Of a stretch of DNA of 64,000 nt, positions 17,773 to 26,738 are shown piece by piece. The DNA lies in the NCBI GenBank assembly GCA_947258785.1, contig CAMYJT010000012.1, forward strand, positions 20,915-84,914, read 5' to 3'. Made by a program: the position numbers and the translations under genes. This DNA is from an uncultured Gammaproteobacteria bacterium (GTDB lineage Bacteria > Pseudomonadota > Gammaproteobacteria > Arenicellales > JAANXG01). The notes beneath the pieces are model-generated. The model was not told the origin of the DNA. It was given only the letters and a program-made list of their open reading frames with translations, and did no database searches. Numbering within the stretch: the stretch's first letter is position 1; each line of letters starts with the position of its first letter.

Positions 17773-18708
17773 ATGGCTACATTGATTTGTGGATCTCTGG
17801 CGTACGACAACATCATGGTGTTCCAGGATCGGTTCAAGAACCATATACTTCCGGAGCAGGTTCACATCCTGAACGTTTGTTTTCTGGTCCCGGACATGCG
17901 GCGGGAGTTTGGGGGTTGCGCGGGCAACATCGCCTACAACTTGAAGTTGCTGGGTGGTGATCCACTGCCGATGGGGACGGTGGGGGGTGACTTCGGGCCC
18001 TACGCCGATTGGCTGCGGCAGCACGGTATTCCGCTCACCCACATCACTCGCATCGAGAACACCTATACGGCACAGGCCTACATCACCACGGACATGGACG
18101 ATAATCAAATCACCGCGTTCCATCCCGGCGCAATGAACGATGCCCACAGCAACGGGGTAGGCGACGCGATTAATGTGGAACTCGGCATCGTGTCTCCGGA
18201 TGGACAACAAGGTATGATCGAACATGCGCAACAGTTCGCGGAGGCCGATATCCCTTTCGTGTTTGATCCTGGCCAGGGCCTGTCGATGTTTGACGGTGAG
18301 CAACTGCAAACCTTCGTCGATCAGGCCAGTTACCTTACCGTCAACGACTACGAGAGCCAGTTACTGCGGCAGCGCACCGGTTTGTCTCTACAGCAGGTAG
18401 CGGAGCGCGTGAAAGTTTTGATTGTCACCAAGGGTGCTGAAGGCTCCGAGATCTATACCGGCGGGAAGAAGATCAGTGTCAACGCAGCTGAGGCCGTCAG
18501 CACTGTCGACCCGACTGGATGCGGCGACGCTTACCGGGCCGGACTGCTGTTTGGAATCGCCCGGAACATGGATTGGCAAACCATCGGCCACATCGCCTCG
18601 TTGATGGGGGCAATAAAAATTGAACATCACGGCACGCAAAATCACAAATTCACGCTGGACGAATTCAGTCAACGCTTTGAGCGCAGTTTCGGTTATGACT
18701 TCGCTTGA
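17773..18708 (+). CDS. PfkB-family carbohydrate/adenosine kinase
   Basis: A 311-aa ribokinase-like sugar or nucleoside kinase. Hallmarks: N-terminal GSLAYDNIM, the GG-type motif REFGGCAGNIAYNLKLLGG, and the C-terminal signature TVDPTGCGDAYRAGLLFG holding the catalytic aspartate and anion hole. Overall phrasing resembles adenosine-kinase-like members of the family more than ribokinase, but the substrate cannot be assigned with confidence. It stands alone, 121 nt after gcvPB. Confidence 0.88.
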   Translation: MATLICGSLAYDNIMVFQDRFKNHILPEQVHILNVCFLVPDMRREFGGCAGNIAYNLKLLGGDPLPMGTVGGDFGPYADWLRQHGIPLTHITRIENTYTAQAYITTDMDDNQITAFHPGAMNDAHSNGVGDAINVELGIVSPDGQQGMIEHAQQFAEADIPFVFDPGQGLSMFDGEQLQTFVDQASYLTVNDYESQLLRQRTGLSLQQVAERVKVLIVTKGAEGSEIYTGGKKISVNAAEAVSTVDPTGCGDAYRAGLLFGIARNMDWQTIGHIASLMGAIKIEHHGTQNHKFTLDEFSQRFERSFGYDFA

Positions 18709-18802
18709 TGGCAGACGGACTTAGGATCCAGGCATTGAAAAACGGGTACACTTTGCTATGGTGTCCGTTGTAGCCACTAACAATTGATTACGGGTTGAAT
18801 TC

Positions 18803-19186
18803 ATGAGAAAGGTAACGGGTATCGGTGGTATCTTCTTCAAAGCGCAAAATCCCGAGCAGCTTAAGACCTGGTATCGAGACCACTTAGGTATCGAATGCAC
18901 CAGCGAATCCGGTGCTATTTTCGAGTGGCGTGACACCGACGATCCCGAAAAGACCGAGTACACGGTATGGGATCCGTTCCCCCGGGACACCGATTACTTC
19001 AAGCCGAGCGACGCCTCGTTCATGATCAATTACCGGGTGCAGGATATTCAGGCGCTCATCAAGGAACTCCGCAAGGCGGGTCTGCAGGTGTCCGGGCCCA
19101 AGGAACTCACGGAGGGAGTATTTGCCTGGGTCATGGATCCGGAGGGCAACAAAATCGAATTGTGGGAGCCGGTCGCAGGCACCTGA
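18803..19186 (+). CDS. VOC superfamily (glyoxalase/dioxygenase fold) protein
   Basis: A 127-aa single vicinal-oxygen-chelate domain: KVTGIGGIFFKAQNPEQLKTWY opens the beta-alpha-beta module, and the C-terminal VMDPEGNKIELWEP is the family ending with the conserved metal-site glutamate. Such small proteins include glyoxalase-like enzymes and antibiotic-binding proteins; substrate unknown. It appears monocistronic. Confidence 0.87.
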   Translation: MRKVTGIGGIFFKAQNPEQLKTWYRDHLGIECTSESGAIFEWRDTDDPEKTEYTVWDPFPRDTDYFKPSDASFMINYRVQDIQALIKELRKAGLQVSGPKELTEGVFAWVMDPEGNKIELWEPVAGT

Positions 19187-19353
19187 ACCCCTGGGGCACC
19201 CATCCGCCTGAACCGCACTACAGACCCCGTCGCCGGCTCGGGCCGGACCGGTTGATCTGGTCGACCCGGATTGATAGGAGTCGGCGGTTGGTTTAGGCTA
19301 CACACGAGCGGCCGCAGAGCCGATCAAGCCGAACCAGAAGGATGGAGACGTTT

Positions 19354-21396
19354 ATGTCCGCCTATACCACCACAGATATCCGTAACATCGCACTCGTTGG
19401 TCATGCCGGGTCGGGAAAAACATCTTTGACCGAGGCATTGCTTCACAAGGCGGGCGCGATCGGCAGCACCGGCAGCGTCGAGAGGGGCAGCACGGTGTCC
19501 GATTTCGATCCGCTCGAGCGCAAGCATCAGTACTCCCAACGGTCGGCACTGGTGAATCTCGACTTTGGAAGCACCCACATCAACCTCATTGACACCCCCG
19601 GTTATCCGGATTTCCTGGGACAGACGTTGAGTGCCCTGCCCGCGGTTGAAACCGTGGCGGTTGTGGTCAACGCCCAGACCGGGGTAGAGATACTGACCAG
19701 ACGGCTCATGGATTGGGCCGGTGAACAAAATCTGTGCCGGATGATCATCGTCAACAAGATCGATGCTGATGGGGTGAATCTCGAGGCGGTACTAAATTCA
19801 ATTCAGGACGCGTTCGGCAAGGAATGTCTGGCCATCAATCTGCCGGCCGGTAACGCGAGCAAGGTGGTGGATTGTTTTTTCAGCCCGTCCGGAACCGCGG
19901 ACTTCTCTTCGGTCACCGATGCACACACGGCGGTGGTCGATCAGACTGTCGAGGTCGATGAAGAATTGATGACCACCTATCTGGAACAGGGCGAAGTCGC
20001 CCCCGAGCAACTGCACGATCCATTCGAAAAGGCGCTGCGGGAGGGCCATTTGGTGCCGGTTTGCTTCGTGTCCGCCAAGATCGACACCGGTGTACAGGAG
20101 TTATTGGAGATAATAGATAAATTGATGCCCAATCCGACCGAGGGCAACCCCCCGCCGCTGATCAAAGCCAATGGTGGCAAGGAGACGCCGGTCGAGGTCA
20201 GGCCTGATCCCGACGCCCATGTGATCGGCCACATATTCAAAATCAGCTTCGACCCATACGTTGGGAAACTCGGCATGTTCCGGGTTCATCAGGGCACGGT
20301 GACCAAAGACAGCGAGTTGTTCGTTGACGACGGCCGCAAGGCATTCAAGGTGGGCCACCTGTTCAAAATGCAGGGCAAGCAGAACGACGAAGTGGACGCG
20401 TGTATACCTGGTGATATCTGTGCGGTCGCCAAGGTCAACGAGCTGAAGCTCGACGGTATGCTGCACAACTTCCACGACGAAGACGACGTACAGCTCAAAC
20501 CACCGCACTATCCCATGCCGCTGGCCGGGCTCGCGGTATTTGCCGAACGACGCGGCGACGAACAAAAGCTGTCGGAGGCTATGGAGAAACTGGCCGAGGA
20601 AGATCCCTGTATCCGGATTGAACGTGATGCGTCGGCCAACGAAACCGTGATGCGCGGGCTGGGCGATCTGCATCTGCGAACCGCTATCGAGCGTATGGAG
20701 GAAATCTACAACGTAGCGGTCAAGACCCGTCCGCCTACGGTACCCTATCGGGAAACCATTACAAAACGGGCGGAGGGTCATCACCGGCACAAAAAACAAA
20801 CCGGCGGTGCTGGACAGTTTGGCGAGGTCTATTTGAAAGTGGAGCCCTTGGAGCGCGGCAGTGGTTTCGAATTTGCAAACAATATCGTTGGCGGGGTAAT
20901 TCCCTCGCAATTCGTTCCGTCGGTCGAGAAGGGTGTGCGGCAGGTTCTGGAGTCGGGCGCGATCGCGGGCTTCCCGTTGCAGGACGTCCGGGTCAGCGTT
21001 TACGACGGCAAATTTCATTCGGTTGACTCCAATGAGATCTCTTTTATCACCGCCGGACGCAAGGCGTTTCTGGATGCCATTGGCAAGGCCAGGCCCATCG
21101 TACTGGAGCCCATCGTCAACGTTGAAATCACCATTCCCAACGACAATATGGGCGACATCACGGGTGACTTGTCCTCGCGCCGTGGGCGAGTCTCCAGCAC
21201 CGATGTGTCGTCGAACGGCCTGACCACCGTAATCGGGCAAGTGCCGCTGGCCGAGTTGGGTGACTACCAGTCGCGTCTCAAATCGATGACCGGCGGCGAG
21301 GGCTCGTTTACGATGGAATTCAGTCATTACGACCCCATGCCCGCCAACTTCCAGAAGGATTTGGTGAGCAAGCACCAAAACAAGGACAACCAATAA
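19354..21396 (+). CDS. Elongation factor G paralogue (EF-G-like translational GTPase)
   Basis: A 680-aa EF-G family GTPase. G1 GHAGSGKT (residues 16-23), G3 DTPGYPDF and G4 NKID are present; domains II-V follow. It is shorter and more divergent than canonical FusA and stands apart from the rpsL-rpsG-fusA-tuf operon, so it is most likely the accessory EF-G2-type paralogue. The start at 19354 is favoured over ATG 19342 because GGAG lies 9 nt upstream of it. Exact role (translocation under stress, ribosome recycling) cannot be told from sequence. Confidence 0.9.
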   Translation: MSAYTTTDIRNIALVGHAGSGKTSLTEALLHKAGAIGSTGSVERGSTVSDFDPLERKHQYSQRSALVNLDFGSTHINLIDTPGYPDFLGQTLSALPAVETVAVVVNAQTGVEILTRRLMDWAGEQNLCRMIIVNKIDADGVNLEAVLNSIQDAFGKECLAINLPAGNASKVVDCFFSPSGTADFSSVTDAHTAVVDQTVEVDEELMTTYLEQGEVAPEQLHDPFEKALREGHLVPVCFVSAKIDTGVQELLEIIDKLMPNPTEGNPPPLIKANGGKETPVEVRPDPDAHVIGHIFKISFDPYVGKLGMFRVHQGTVTKDSELFVDDGRKAFKVGHLFKMQGKQNDEVDACIPGDICAVAKVNELKLDGMLHNFHDEDDVQLKPPHYPMPLAGLAVFAERRGDEQKLSEAMEKLAEEDPCIRIERDASANETVMRGLGDLHLRTAIERMEEIYNVAVKTRPPTVPYRETITKRAEGHHRHKKQTGGAGQFGEVYLKVEPLERGSGFEFANNIVGGVIPSQFVPSVEKGVRQVLESGAIAGFPLQDVRVSVYDGKFHSVDSNEISFITAGRKAFLDAIGKARPIVLEPIVNVEITIPNDNMGDITGDLSSRRGRVSSTDVSSNGLTTVIGQVPLAELGDYQSRLKSMTGGEGSFTMEFSHYDPMPANFQKDLVSKHQNKDNQ

Positions 21397-21456
21397 CTCT
21401 TTGACTGACCGATTGTCGTTCGCGGCGGTCCGGTCTGGGTCCGAGGCGGCGGAGCG

Positions 21457-22389
21457 TTGATTTATCCACAAAGTTTCGCCCGCGGCGCCTTGTTTATTCT
21501 GGGTTCAGAATTTCTGCTCGCGGTCATGAGTGCAGTCGTCAAGACGGCGGCCGACGGGCTGCCGAATGAAGTAATCGTTTTCTTTCGCAACGTTTTCGGA
21601 TTGCTGGCCTTGACCCCGTTGCTGTTGCGGGCTGGGTGGGGCGGGCTGCGCACGCGGGTTTTCCACCTGCACTTGGCGCGCGGCCTGTGCGGAGTAACGG
21701 CGATGTACTGCTTTTTTTATGCCATCGGACACATCAAGCTTGCAGACGCGATGCTGTTAAAACTCACCACCCCGATTTTCATTCCCTTTGTGGCGTACTT
21801 CTGGCTGCGGGAGCGGCTTCCAAACCTGGCCCGGGCCGCCCTCCTGGTGGGTTTTGTCGGAGTCCTTCTCATCATCAAGCCCGGCTTTGACCTCGAATGG
21901 GTAATGTTGATCGCCCTGGCCGGCAGTGTGATGGCTGCGCTGGCCAAGGTGACGATTCGAAAATTGTCGATGACCGAGCCCGCCGTCCGCGTCGTGTTTT
22001 ACTTCGCAGCAATCGCCGCGGTGGTCTCCGCTATTCCCATGCTGTGGGCCTGGCAGACTCCAACGGCGTCGCAGTGGGCGCTGCTGATGGCCATCGGGCC
22101 GCTGGCAACGCTGGCGCAATTGTGTATGACCCGCGGTTATGCCTCAGCGCCCGCCGCACAGGTCGGAATCTTCACCTATTCGTCGGTGCTTTTCGGCGCG
22201 GCATTGGGGTGGCTGTTCTGGGAGGAGTGGTGGGACCTGTTCTCCGTGGGCGGCACGATGCTGATCGCTGTCGCTGGCGCGATGGCCCTGCGCAGTCAGC
22301 AAGTGGACATTCCCGACGAGGGCATCGCCTGGGAGGCCGGCGCCGTTCCCGGGCCGGGCAGACCGGCCGCCCGGAGCGATCACCTCTGA
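21457..22389 (+). CDS. EamA/DMT-family membrane transporter
   Basis: A 310-aa inner-membrane protein with ten hydrophobic segments in two EamA repeats (RGALFILGSEFLLAVMSAVV and the second copy beginning near ALAGSVMAALAKVTIRKLS). Such drug/metabolite transporters export metabolites or take up small solutes; substrate unknown. The start codon is TTG (21457), with a GGCGGAG ribosome binding site just ahead. The C-terminal tail is short and hydrophilic. It is convergent with the isocitrate dehydrogenase gene. Confidence 0.87.
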   Translation: MIYPQSFARGALFILGSEFLLAVMSAVVKTAADGLPNEVIVFFRNVFGLLALTPLLLRAGWGGLRTRVFHLHLARGLCGVTAMYCFFYAIGHIKLADAMLLKLTTPIFIPFVAYFWLRERLPNLARAALLVGFVGVLLIIKPGFDLEWVMLIALAGSVMAALAKVTIRKLSMTEPAVRVVFYFAAIAAVVSAIPMLWAWQTPTASQWALLMAIGPLATLAQLCMTRGYASAPAAQVGIFTYSSVLFGAALGWLFWEEWWDLFSVGGTMLIAVAGAMALRSQQVDIPDEGIAWEAGAVPGPGRPAARSDHL

Positions 22390-22426
22390 GCGGCCCGCTG
22401 GGGGCAAGCGCGGCGACCGGTCTTCG

Positions 22427-24193
22427 CTACTCCTCGAGTCCCCAGCCGAATTCTTCCACCACTTCAAACAAGTCGGTGTCGGAGACGATGCCGACCGGCA
22501 CGCTCTTAGCCTCCACCACCACCCGGCGGATGTTGTTCTGGGACAACACCATGGACACCAACTGCAGGCCGGCGTCCGCCGGCACCGTCAACAGTGGGCG
22601 GCTGGCGATCTCATCCACGGTGATGTTCGTGGTGGAGCGATTGCCGCCGACGATCTTTGTGACCACGTCCCGCTTGGTCATGATGCCCCACTCACCGCTA
22701 TTGTTGGGTTCCACCATCAGACAGCTGATGTCGGTCTCGCGCATTGTGTGCATGGCGTCCGCGACTTTCGTATCCGGTGATACGCTGGTGATCGGCGACA
22801 TCACGCCGCCGGCGGTGTTCGGCTGCCGGCCCGACTCTCTCATCGCCTCAAGCGGGTCGGCAATGCGGCGCGCCTCACGGGCTTTACGTTCCGTTTCCAA
22901 TGCTTCCCGGCGCTCGCGTTCGAATCTCGCAAGGTCCTCCGCCTCGCCGGTGATTTTTGCAATCAACGCGTCTGCGAAAGTGCTCGTCGAAACGGTGTGG
23001 GCACCCTCCATCTGACGTGCGAAGTCGTAGGTTACAAATTTGTCACCGATGACATTGGGGTAGGCGGCGTTGATCAGGTCGGCGGCTTCCTTCCAGCCCA
23101 TGTACTCGAGCATCATGACCCCCGACAACAGTAGCGAACTGGGGTTAACCTTGTTCTGGTTGGCATACTTGGGCGCTGTACCGTGCGTCGCCTCGAACAC
23201 CGCCACGTGATCGCCGATGTTCGCACCGGGTGCGATGCCGACGCCGCCGACCTCCGCCGCCACCGCGTCGGACAGATAGTCGCCGTTCAGATTCATGGTG
23301 GCGATGACATCGAATTCCGCCGGCCGCAGCTGCAACAGTTGGAAGATTATGTCGGCAATCCGGTCTTTAATGACGATTTTGTCAGCAGGAAGTTTGCCGC
23401 CGTATTCGTTGTAGAGTTGTTCCTCGGTAATCACCGAGTCGCTGAATTCCTCGGCCGCCAGCTCGTAACCCCAATTCCGGAATGCCCCCTCCGTAAACTT
23501 CATGATGTTGCCCTTGTGGACGAGGGTCACACTCTCGCGGTTATGATCCAGGGCGTATTGGATGGCCTTGCGGACGAGGCGTTTCGAGCCGAACGGACTG
23601 ATCGGTTTGATGCCCAGCCCCGCATCGTCGAAGAAATTCGCGCCCATATCCTCACGCAGGAAGCGGGCCAGTTTGCGGTTTTCGTCGCTGCCGCTCTGAT
23701 ACTCTATGCCGGCGTACACGTCCTCGGTATTTTCGCGGAAGATGACTACGTCCACCTGCTCGGGATGCCGCAGGGGGGTTGGGACATTATGATAGTAACG
23801 CACCGGCCGCACACAGGCGTATAAGTCGAGTTCCTGGCGCAGGGAAACATTCAGCGAGCGGAACCCGCCGCCCACCGGGGTGGTGAGCGGACCCTTGATC
23901 GCCACGACCAGGTCCTGAACCGCGCTCAGGGTTTCCGGCGGAAAATAATCCCCGTCGTACCGTCCGGCGGCCTTTTCACCCAGATACAATTCGCACCAAT
24001 GGATCTTTCGCTGGCCACCGTAGGCTTTGTCCACTGCCGCATCCCACACCCGGAGACAGGCGTTGGTGATGTCGGGACCGATGCCGTCGCCTTCGACGAA
24101 GCCCACTATTGGTTGATCCGGAACGTTGAGTTTGCCATTCAGGACAGTGATTTTTTCGCCGCTGGCTGGAATCTTGATATGTTGATATGACAT
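22427..24193 (-). CDS. icd: NADP-isocitrate dehydrogenase fused to a C-terminal CBS-domain pair
   Basis: A 588-aa protein. Residues 1-417 are a complete class I NADP-dependent isocitrate dehydrogenase (oxidative decarboxylation of isocitrate to 2-oxoglutarate in the TCA cycle): GDGIGPDI at 35-42, RSLNVSLRQ with S113 at the position phosphorylated by AceK in E. coli, [12 protein letters not shown], and [10 protein letters not shown] in the NADP site. A charged, probably helical linker (about 418-460) leads to two CBS motifs (about 464-588; [18 protein letters not shown] and [14 protein letters not shown]). CBS pairs usually bind adenine nucleotides, so energy-charge regulation is an inference. 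E. coli Icd is only 416 aa. Confidence 0.93.
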   Translation of the reverse strand: MSYQHIKIPASGEKITVLNGKLNVPDQPIVGFVEGDGIGPDITNACLRVWDAAVDKAYGGQRKIHWCELYLGEKAAGRYDGDYFPPETLSAVQDLVVAIKGPLTTPVGGGFRSLNVSLRQELDLYACVRPVRYYHNVPTPLRHPEQVDVVIFRENTEDVYAGIEYQSGSDENRKLARFLREDMGANFFDDAGLGIKPISPFGSKRLVRKAIQYALDHNRESVTLVHKGNIMKFTEGAFRNWGYELAAEEFSDSVITEEQLYNEYGGKLPADKIVIKDRIADIIFQLLQLRPAEFDVIATMNLNGDYLSDAVAAEVGGVGIAPGANIGDHVAVFEATHGTAPKYANQNKVNPSSLLLSGVMMLEYMGWKEAADLINAAYPNVIGDKFVTYDFARQMEGAHTVSTSTFADALIAKITGEAEDLARFERERREALETERKAREARRIADPLEAMRESGRQPNTAGGVMSPITSVSPDTKVADAMHTMRETDISCLMVEPNNSGEWGIMTKRDVVTKIVGGNRSTTNITVDEIASRPLLTVPADAGLQLVSMVLSQNNIRRVVVEAKSVPVGIVSDTDLFEVVEEFGWGLEE

Positions 24194-24308
24194 GGTGGAT
24201 TGTTCTAATTGATTTATGATGATGGAAGAGCTTCGAAGATTTTATTATATCGTCTCCGACGCGATTAATAACGCTCCCAGTTAGTTATGGACTTGAACAG
24301 GTTGGGCA

Positions 24309-25871
24309 ATGGCGTCTAGCGGGGTTGTCGCCGCCGGGCATCCGCTCACGGCTGAGGCCGCCGCCGACGTGCTACGCAGTGGCGGCAACGCCTTTGACGC
24401 CGCAATCGCTGGGTTTTTCATGGCCTGTGTGGCGGAACCGGTGCTCGCGTCGCTGGGTGGCGGTGGTTTCATGGTGGCTCGCGAGGCCGCGGGCCGAATC
24501 CGGGTGTTCGACTTCTTCACCCAGACGCCGGCGGCGCGGATTCCAGTTGCTGAGCTCGATTTCCACCCCGTGACGGTGGATTTTGGCAGCGCCCAGCAGG
24601 AATTTCACATTGGGTTGGGCGCCTGCGCCGCACCGGGCTGCGTGCGTGGGGCGTTCGCGGTGCACCGGTGTCTCGGGAAAATGCCAATGCGGGAACTGGT
24701 GCAACCGGCGGTCTGCGCCGCCCGGCGTGGGGTGCAGATCAACGCGCTGCAGGCGTATATATTCAATATAGTCGCGCCCATCTACATGACCGAGTCCGCC
24801 AGACCGGTGTTTGCCGGGCGGCGGAACCCGGATCACATCGCCGAGGCGGGTGAGTCGTTGAGCTTTGTACACCTCGCCGACACCATCGAGCGGCTGGCGG
24901 CCGACGGCGACGATCTGTTTTATCGAGGCGAAATTGCGGACCGCGTCGCCCGCATATGCGCCGAAGGTGGCGGGCATCTCCGGCGGTGCGATCTGGCGGC
25001 CTATCGGGTCGCCGTACGCGAACCGCTGGCCATTCGCTATCATCGGGCATCACTATTTACCAATCCGCCGCCCAGCGCCGGGGGGTTGCTGATCGCTTTC
25101 GGCCTCAGTCTGCTGCGCGAAGCTGATCTCGCGAAATTAAACACCGGCAGCTACGAGTATCTGCGCTTGCTGACCGAAGTCATGCTGCAGACCTCCGCCG
25201 CCAGAGCAGAGAGCCTGGTCGGCCCCCCTGCGGAGTGCGGCCAATCGGAGCCGATCTCGCTGCTGACTGAGTCCTACTTGGAACGATACCGGGCCGGGGT
25301 GTTGAATCACTGGCGGGCATTCCGGGGTACTACGCACATCAGTGTGATGGACGGTGACGGGAATATCGCCACGACGACAGTCTCCAACGGTGAGGGGTGC
25401 GGGGAGATCGTTCCAGACACCGGTGTCATGCTCAACAACATGCTTGGAGAAGAAGATGTCAATCCCGCCGGCTTTCACCGCTGGCTGCCCAATCAGCGCA
25501 TGAGTTCAATGATGGCGCCGACGGTTGCGGTGTGCGACGACGGGCGGATCATCGCCACCGGTTCAGGGGGTTCGAATCGCATTCGTACTGCGTTGCTGCA
25601 GGTTTTGATCAACTTGATCGATTTCGGTATGGATGTGGACACCGCGGTGCGCCAGCCCCGCGTACACATCGAGGAACACGTGCTGAACATCGAGGGCGGC
25701 GCGGACCCCGCTGCCGTCGATCGGCTGACCGCGGAATTTCCCCATCACCGCCTGTTCGAGACCGTCAATCTGTTCTTCGGTGGTGCACACACGGTGGTGC
25801 GGGAAAGCGGCGGCGCATCGTGCGGTGCAGGCGATCCCCGGCGCGGCGGTGTCTGCGTTACCCTACCTTAG
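24309..25871 (+). CDS. Gamma-glutamyltransferase-like Ntn hydrolase
   Basis: A 520-aa member of the gamma-glutamyltransferase family, which hydrolyses or transfers the glutamyl group of glutathione-like substrates after self-cleavage. The autocatalytic threonine is T341 or T342 in RGTTHISVMDGDGN; the GSGGSNRIRT segment is the conserved C-terminal part. No signal peptide is visible (starts MASSGVVAAGHPLT), so it is probably cytoplasmic, unlike E. coli Ggt. It is divergent from icd. True substrate unknown. Confidence 0.88.
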   Translation: MASSGVVAAGHPLTAEAAADVLRSGGNAFDAAIAGFFMACVAEPVLASLGGGGFMVAREAAGRIRVFDFFTQTPAARIPVAELDFHPVTVDFGSAQQEFHIGLGACAAPGCVRGAFAVHRCLGKMPMRELVQPAVCAARRGVQINALQAYIFNIVAPIYMTESARPVFAGRRNPDHIAEAGESLSFVHLADTIERLAADGDDLFYRGEIADRVARICAEGGGHLRRCDLAAYRVAVREPLAIRYHRASLFTNPPPSAGGLLIAFGLSLLREADLAKLNTGSYEYLRLLTEVMLQTSAARAESLVGPPAECGQSEPISLLTESYLERYRAGVLNHWRAFRGTTHISVMDGDGNIATTTVSNGEGCGEIVPDTGVMLNNMLGEEDVNPAGFHRWLPNQRMSSMMAPTVAVCDDGRIIATGSGGSNRIRTALLQVLINLIDFGMDVDTAVRQPRVHIEEHVLNIEGGADPAAVDRLTAEFPHHRLFETVNLFFGGAHTVVRESGGASCGAGDPRRGGVCVTLP

Positions 25872-25882
25872 CTCCCGTCGGT

Positions 25883-26713
25883 TCAACGATTCAATTGCGG
25901 TAGCGACGGCAACGACCGCGGGGTATAACCGTTAGGTATCGTAAACACCACACCGCCGATCCCGGCGAGTATTCCGGTGACGGTCATGGAGGATGGCACC
26001 GGACCGGTCAGATCGCGCATTTCCACCGGTATCCCATCGACGTCCTCGAATCCGATGTTCGGCATCACGCCGCCGACGTGGCGGGACATGTACTCGGTCT
26101 TTTCGGCCAGGGTTTTACCGAACGCCTGCAGTGCCAGCACCGTGGCGTAATCATCGGTGGGCAGGTTCAGGTCCGGGGCGTCGGCGACGCAGAACTCCGC
26201 TACCTTCCGCCGGTCACGGAGCACTTCGATCTGTCGGCATCGAATCGCGTTGACCGTTTTTGTCCCTGCGGGCACGATCTTTTTTTCCGGCACCGGCGCT
26301 GGCGCGGTAACGGGGATGCCCATGCCGCCGAGCATGTTCCGCATGCGTTCGGCCTGACCCGGCGGCAGCTGTGCCAGATTGGTTTCAATCTGTTGCTGCA
26401 CAGTCGTCATCATGCCCTGCGCGCGCGCAGCCAGATCCGTAATCTGTTGTTTGTCGAAGGTGAGTACCGTCCGGTCGCCGTGGTCGATGACTCTCATAGA
26501 CGCCGATTTCCGAATGAACAGAAGATCGTAACGGGGATCCCCGCCCGCGCTCTTGATCAATACCTTGCCGTCTTTGATGTAAGCCGCTTGCGTGGTCGAT
26601 TTGTTTGGGTCGCCGTGGGTGACGGTGAACTTCAAGGTGGTAGCGGCGTGTGCTGAGGCGCCGACGGACAGTACGGTTGCTAAGGTCAAGGTCTTGATTC
26701 GATTACTGGGCAT
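25883..26713 (-). CDS. Secreted protein of unknown function, DUF4412-like
   Basis: A 276-aa protein with a signal peptide (residues 1-24, ending SAHAA). The mature part begins TTLKFTVTHGDPNKSTTQAAYIKDGKV, resembling DUF4412-type periplasmic domains that sit in an unlocalised beta structure. A 'Pro-rich' turn APAPVPEKKIVP separates the two halves. I do not recognise a specific function. The start at 26713 is chosen because the upstream in-frame extension lacks a signal sequence. It lies 25 nt downstream of the thioredoxin-domain gene. Confidence 0.75.
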   Translation of the reverse strand: MPSNRIKTLTLATVLSVGASAHAATTLKFTVTHGDPNKSTTQAAYIKDGKVLIKSAGGDPRYDLLFIRKSASMRVIDHGDRTVLTFDKQQITDLAARAQGMMTTVQQQIETNLAQLPPGQAERMRNMLGGMGIPVTAPAPVPEKKIVPAGTKTVNAIRCRQIEVLRDRRKVAEFCVADAPDLNLPTDDYATVLALQAFGKTLAEKTEYMSRHVGGVMPNIGFEDVDGIPVEMRDLTGPVPSSMTVTGILAGIGGVVFTIPNGYTPRSLPSLPQLNR

Positions 26714-26738
26714 GGAAGATTGACTCCTGGCTTGTTGA

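Noticed and set aside
20101..21471. 456-codon minus-strand frame opposite the EF-G gene
   Set aside because: Antisense shadow of a clear EF-G family gene; no known domain.
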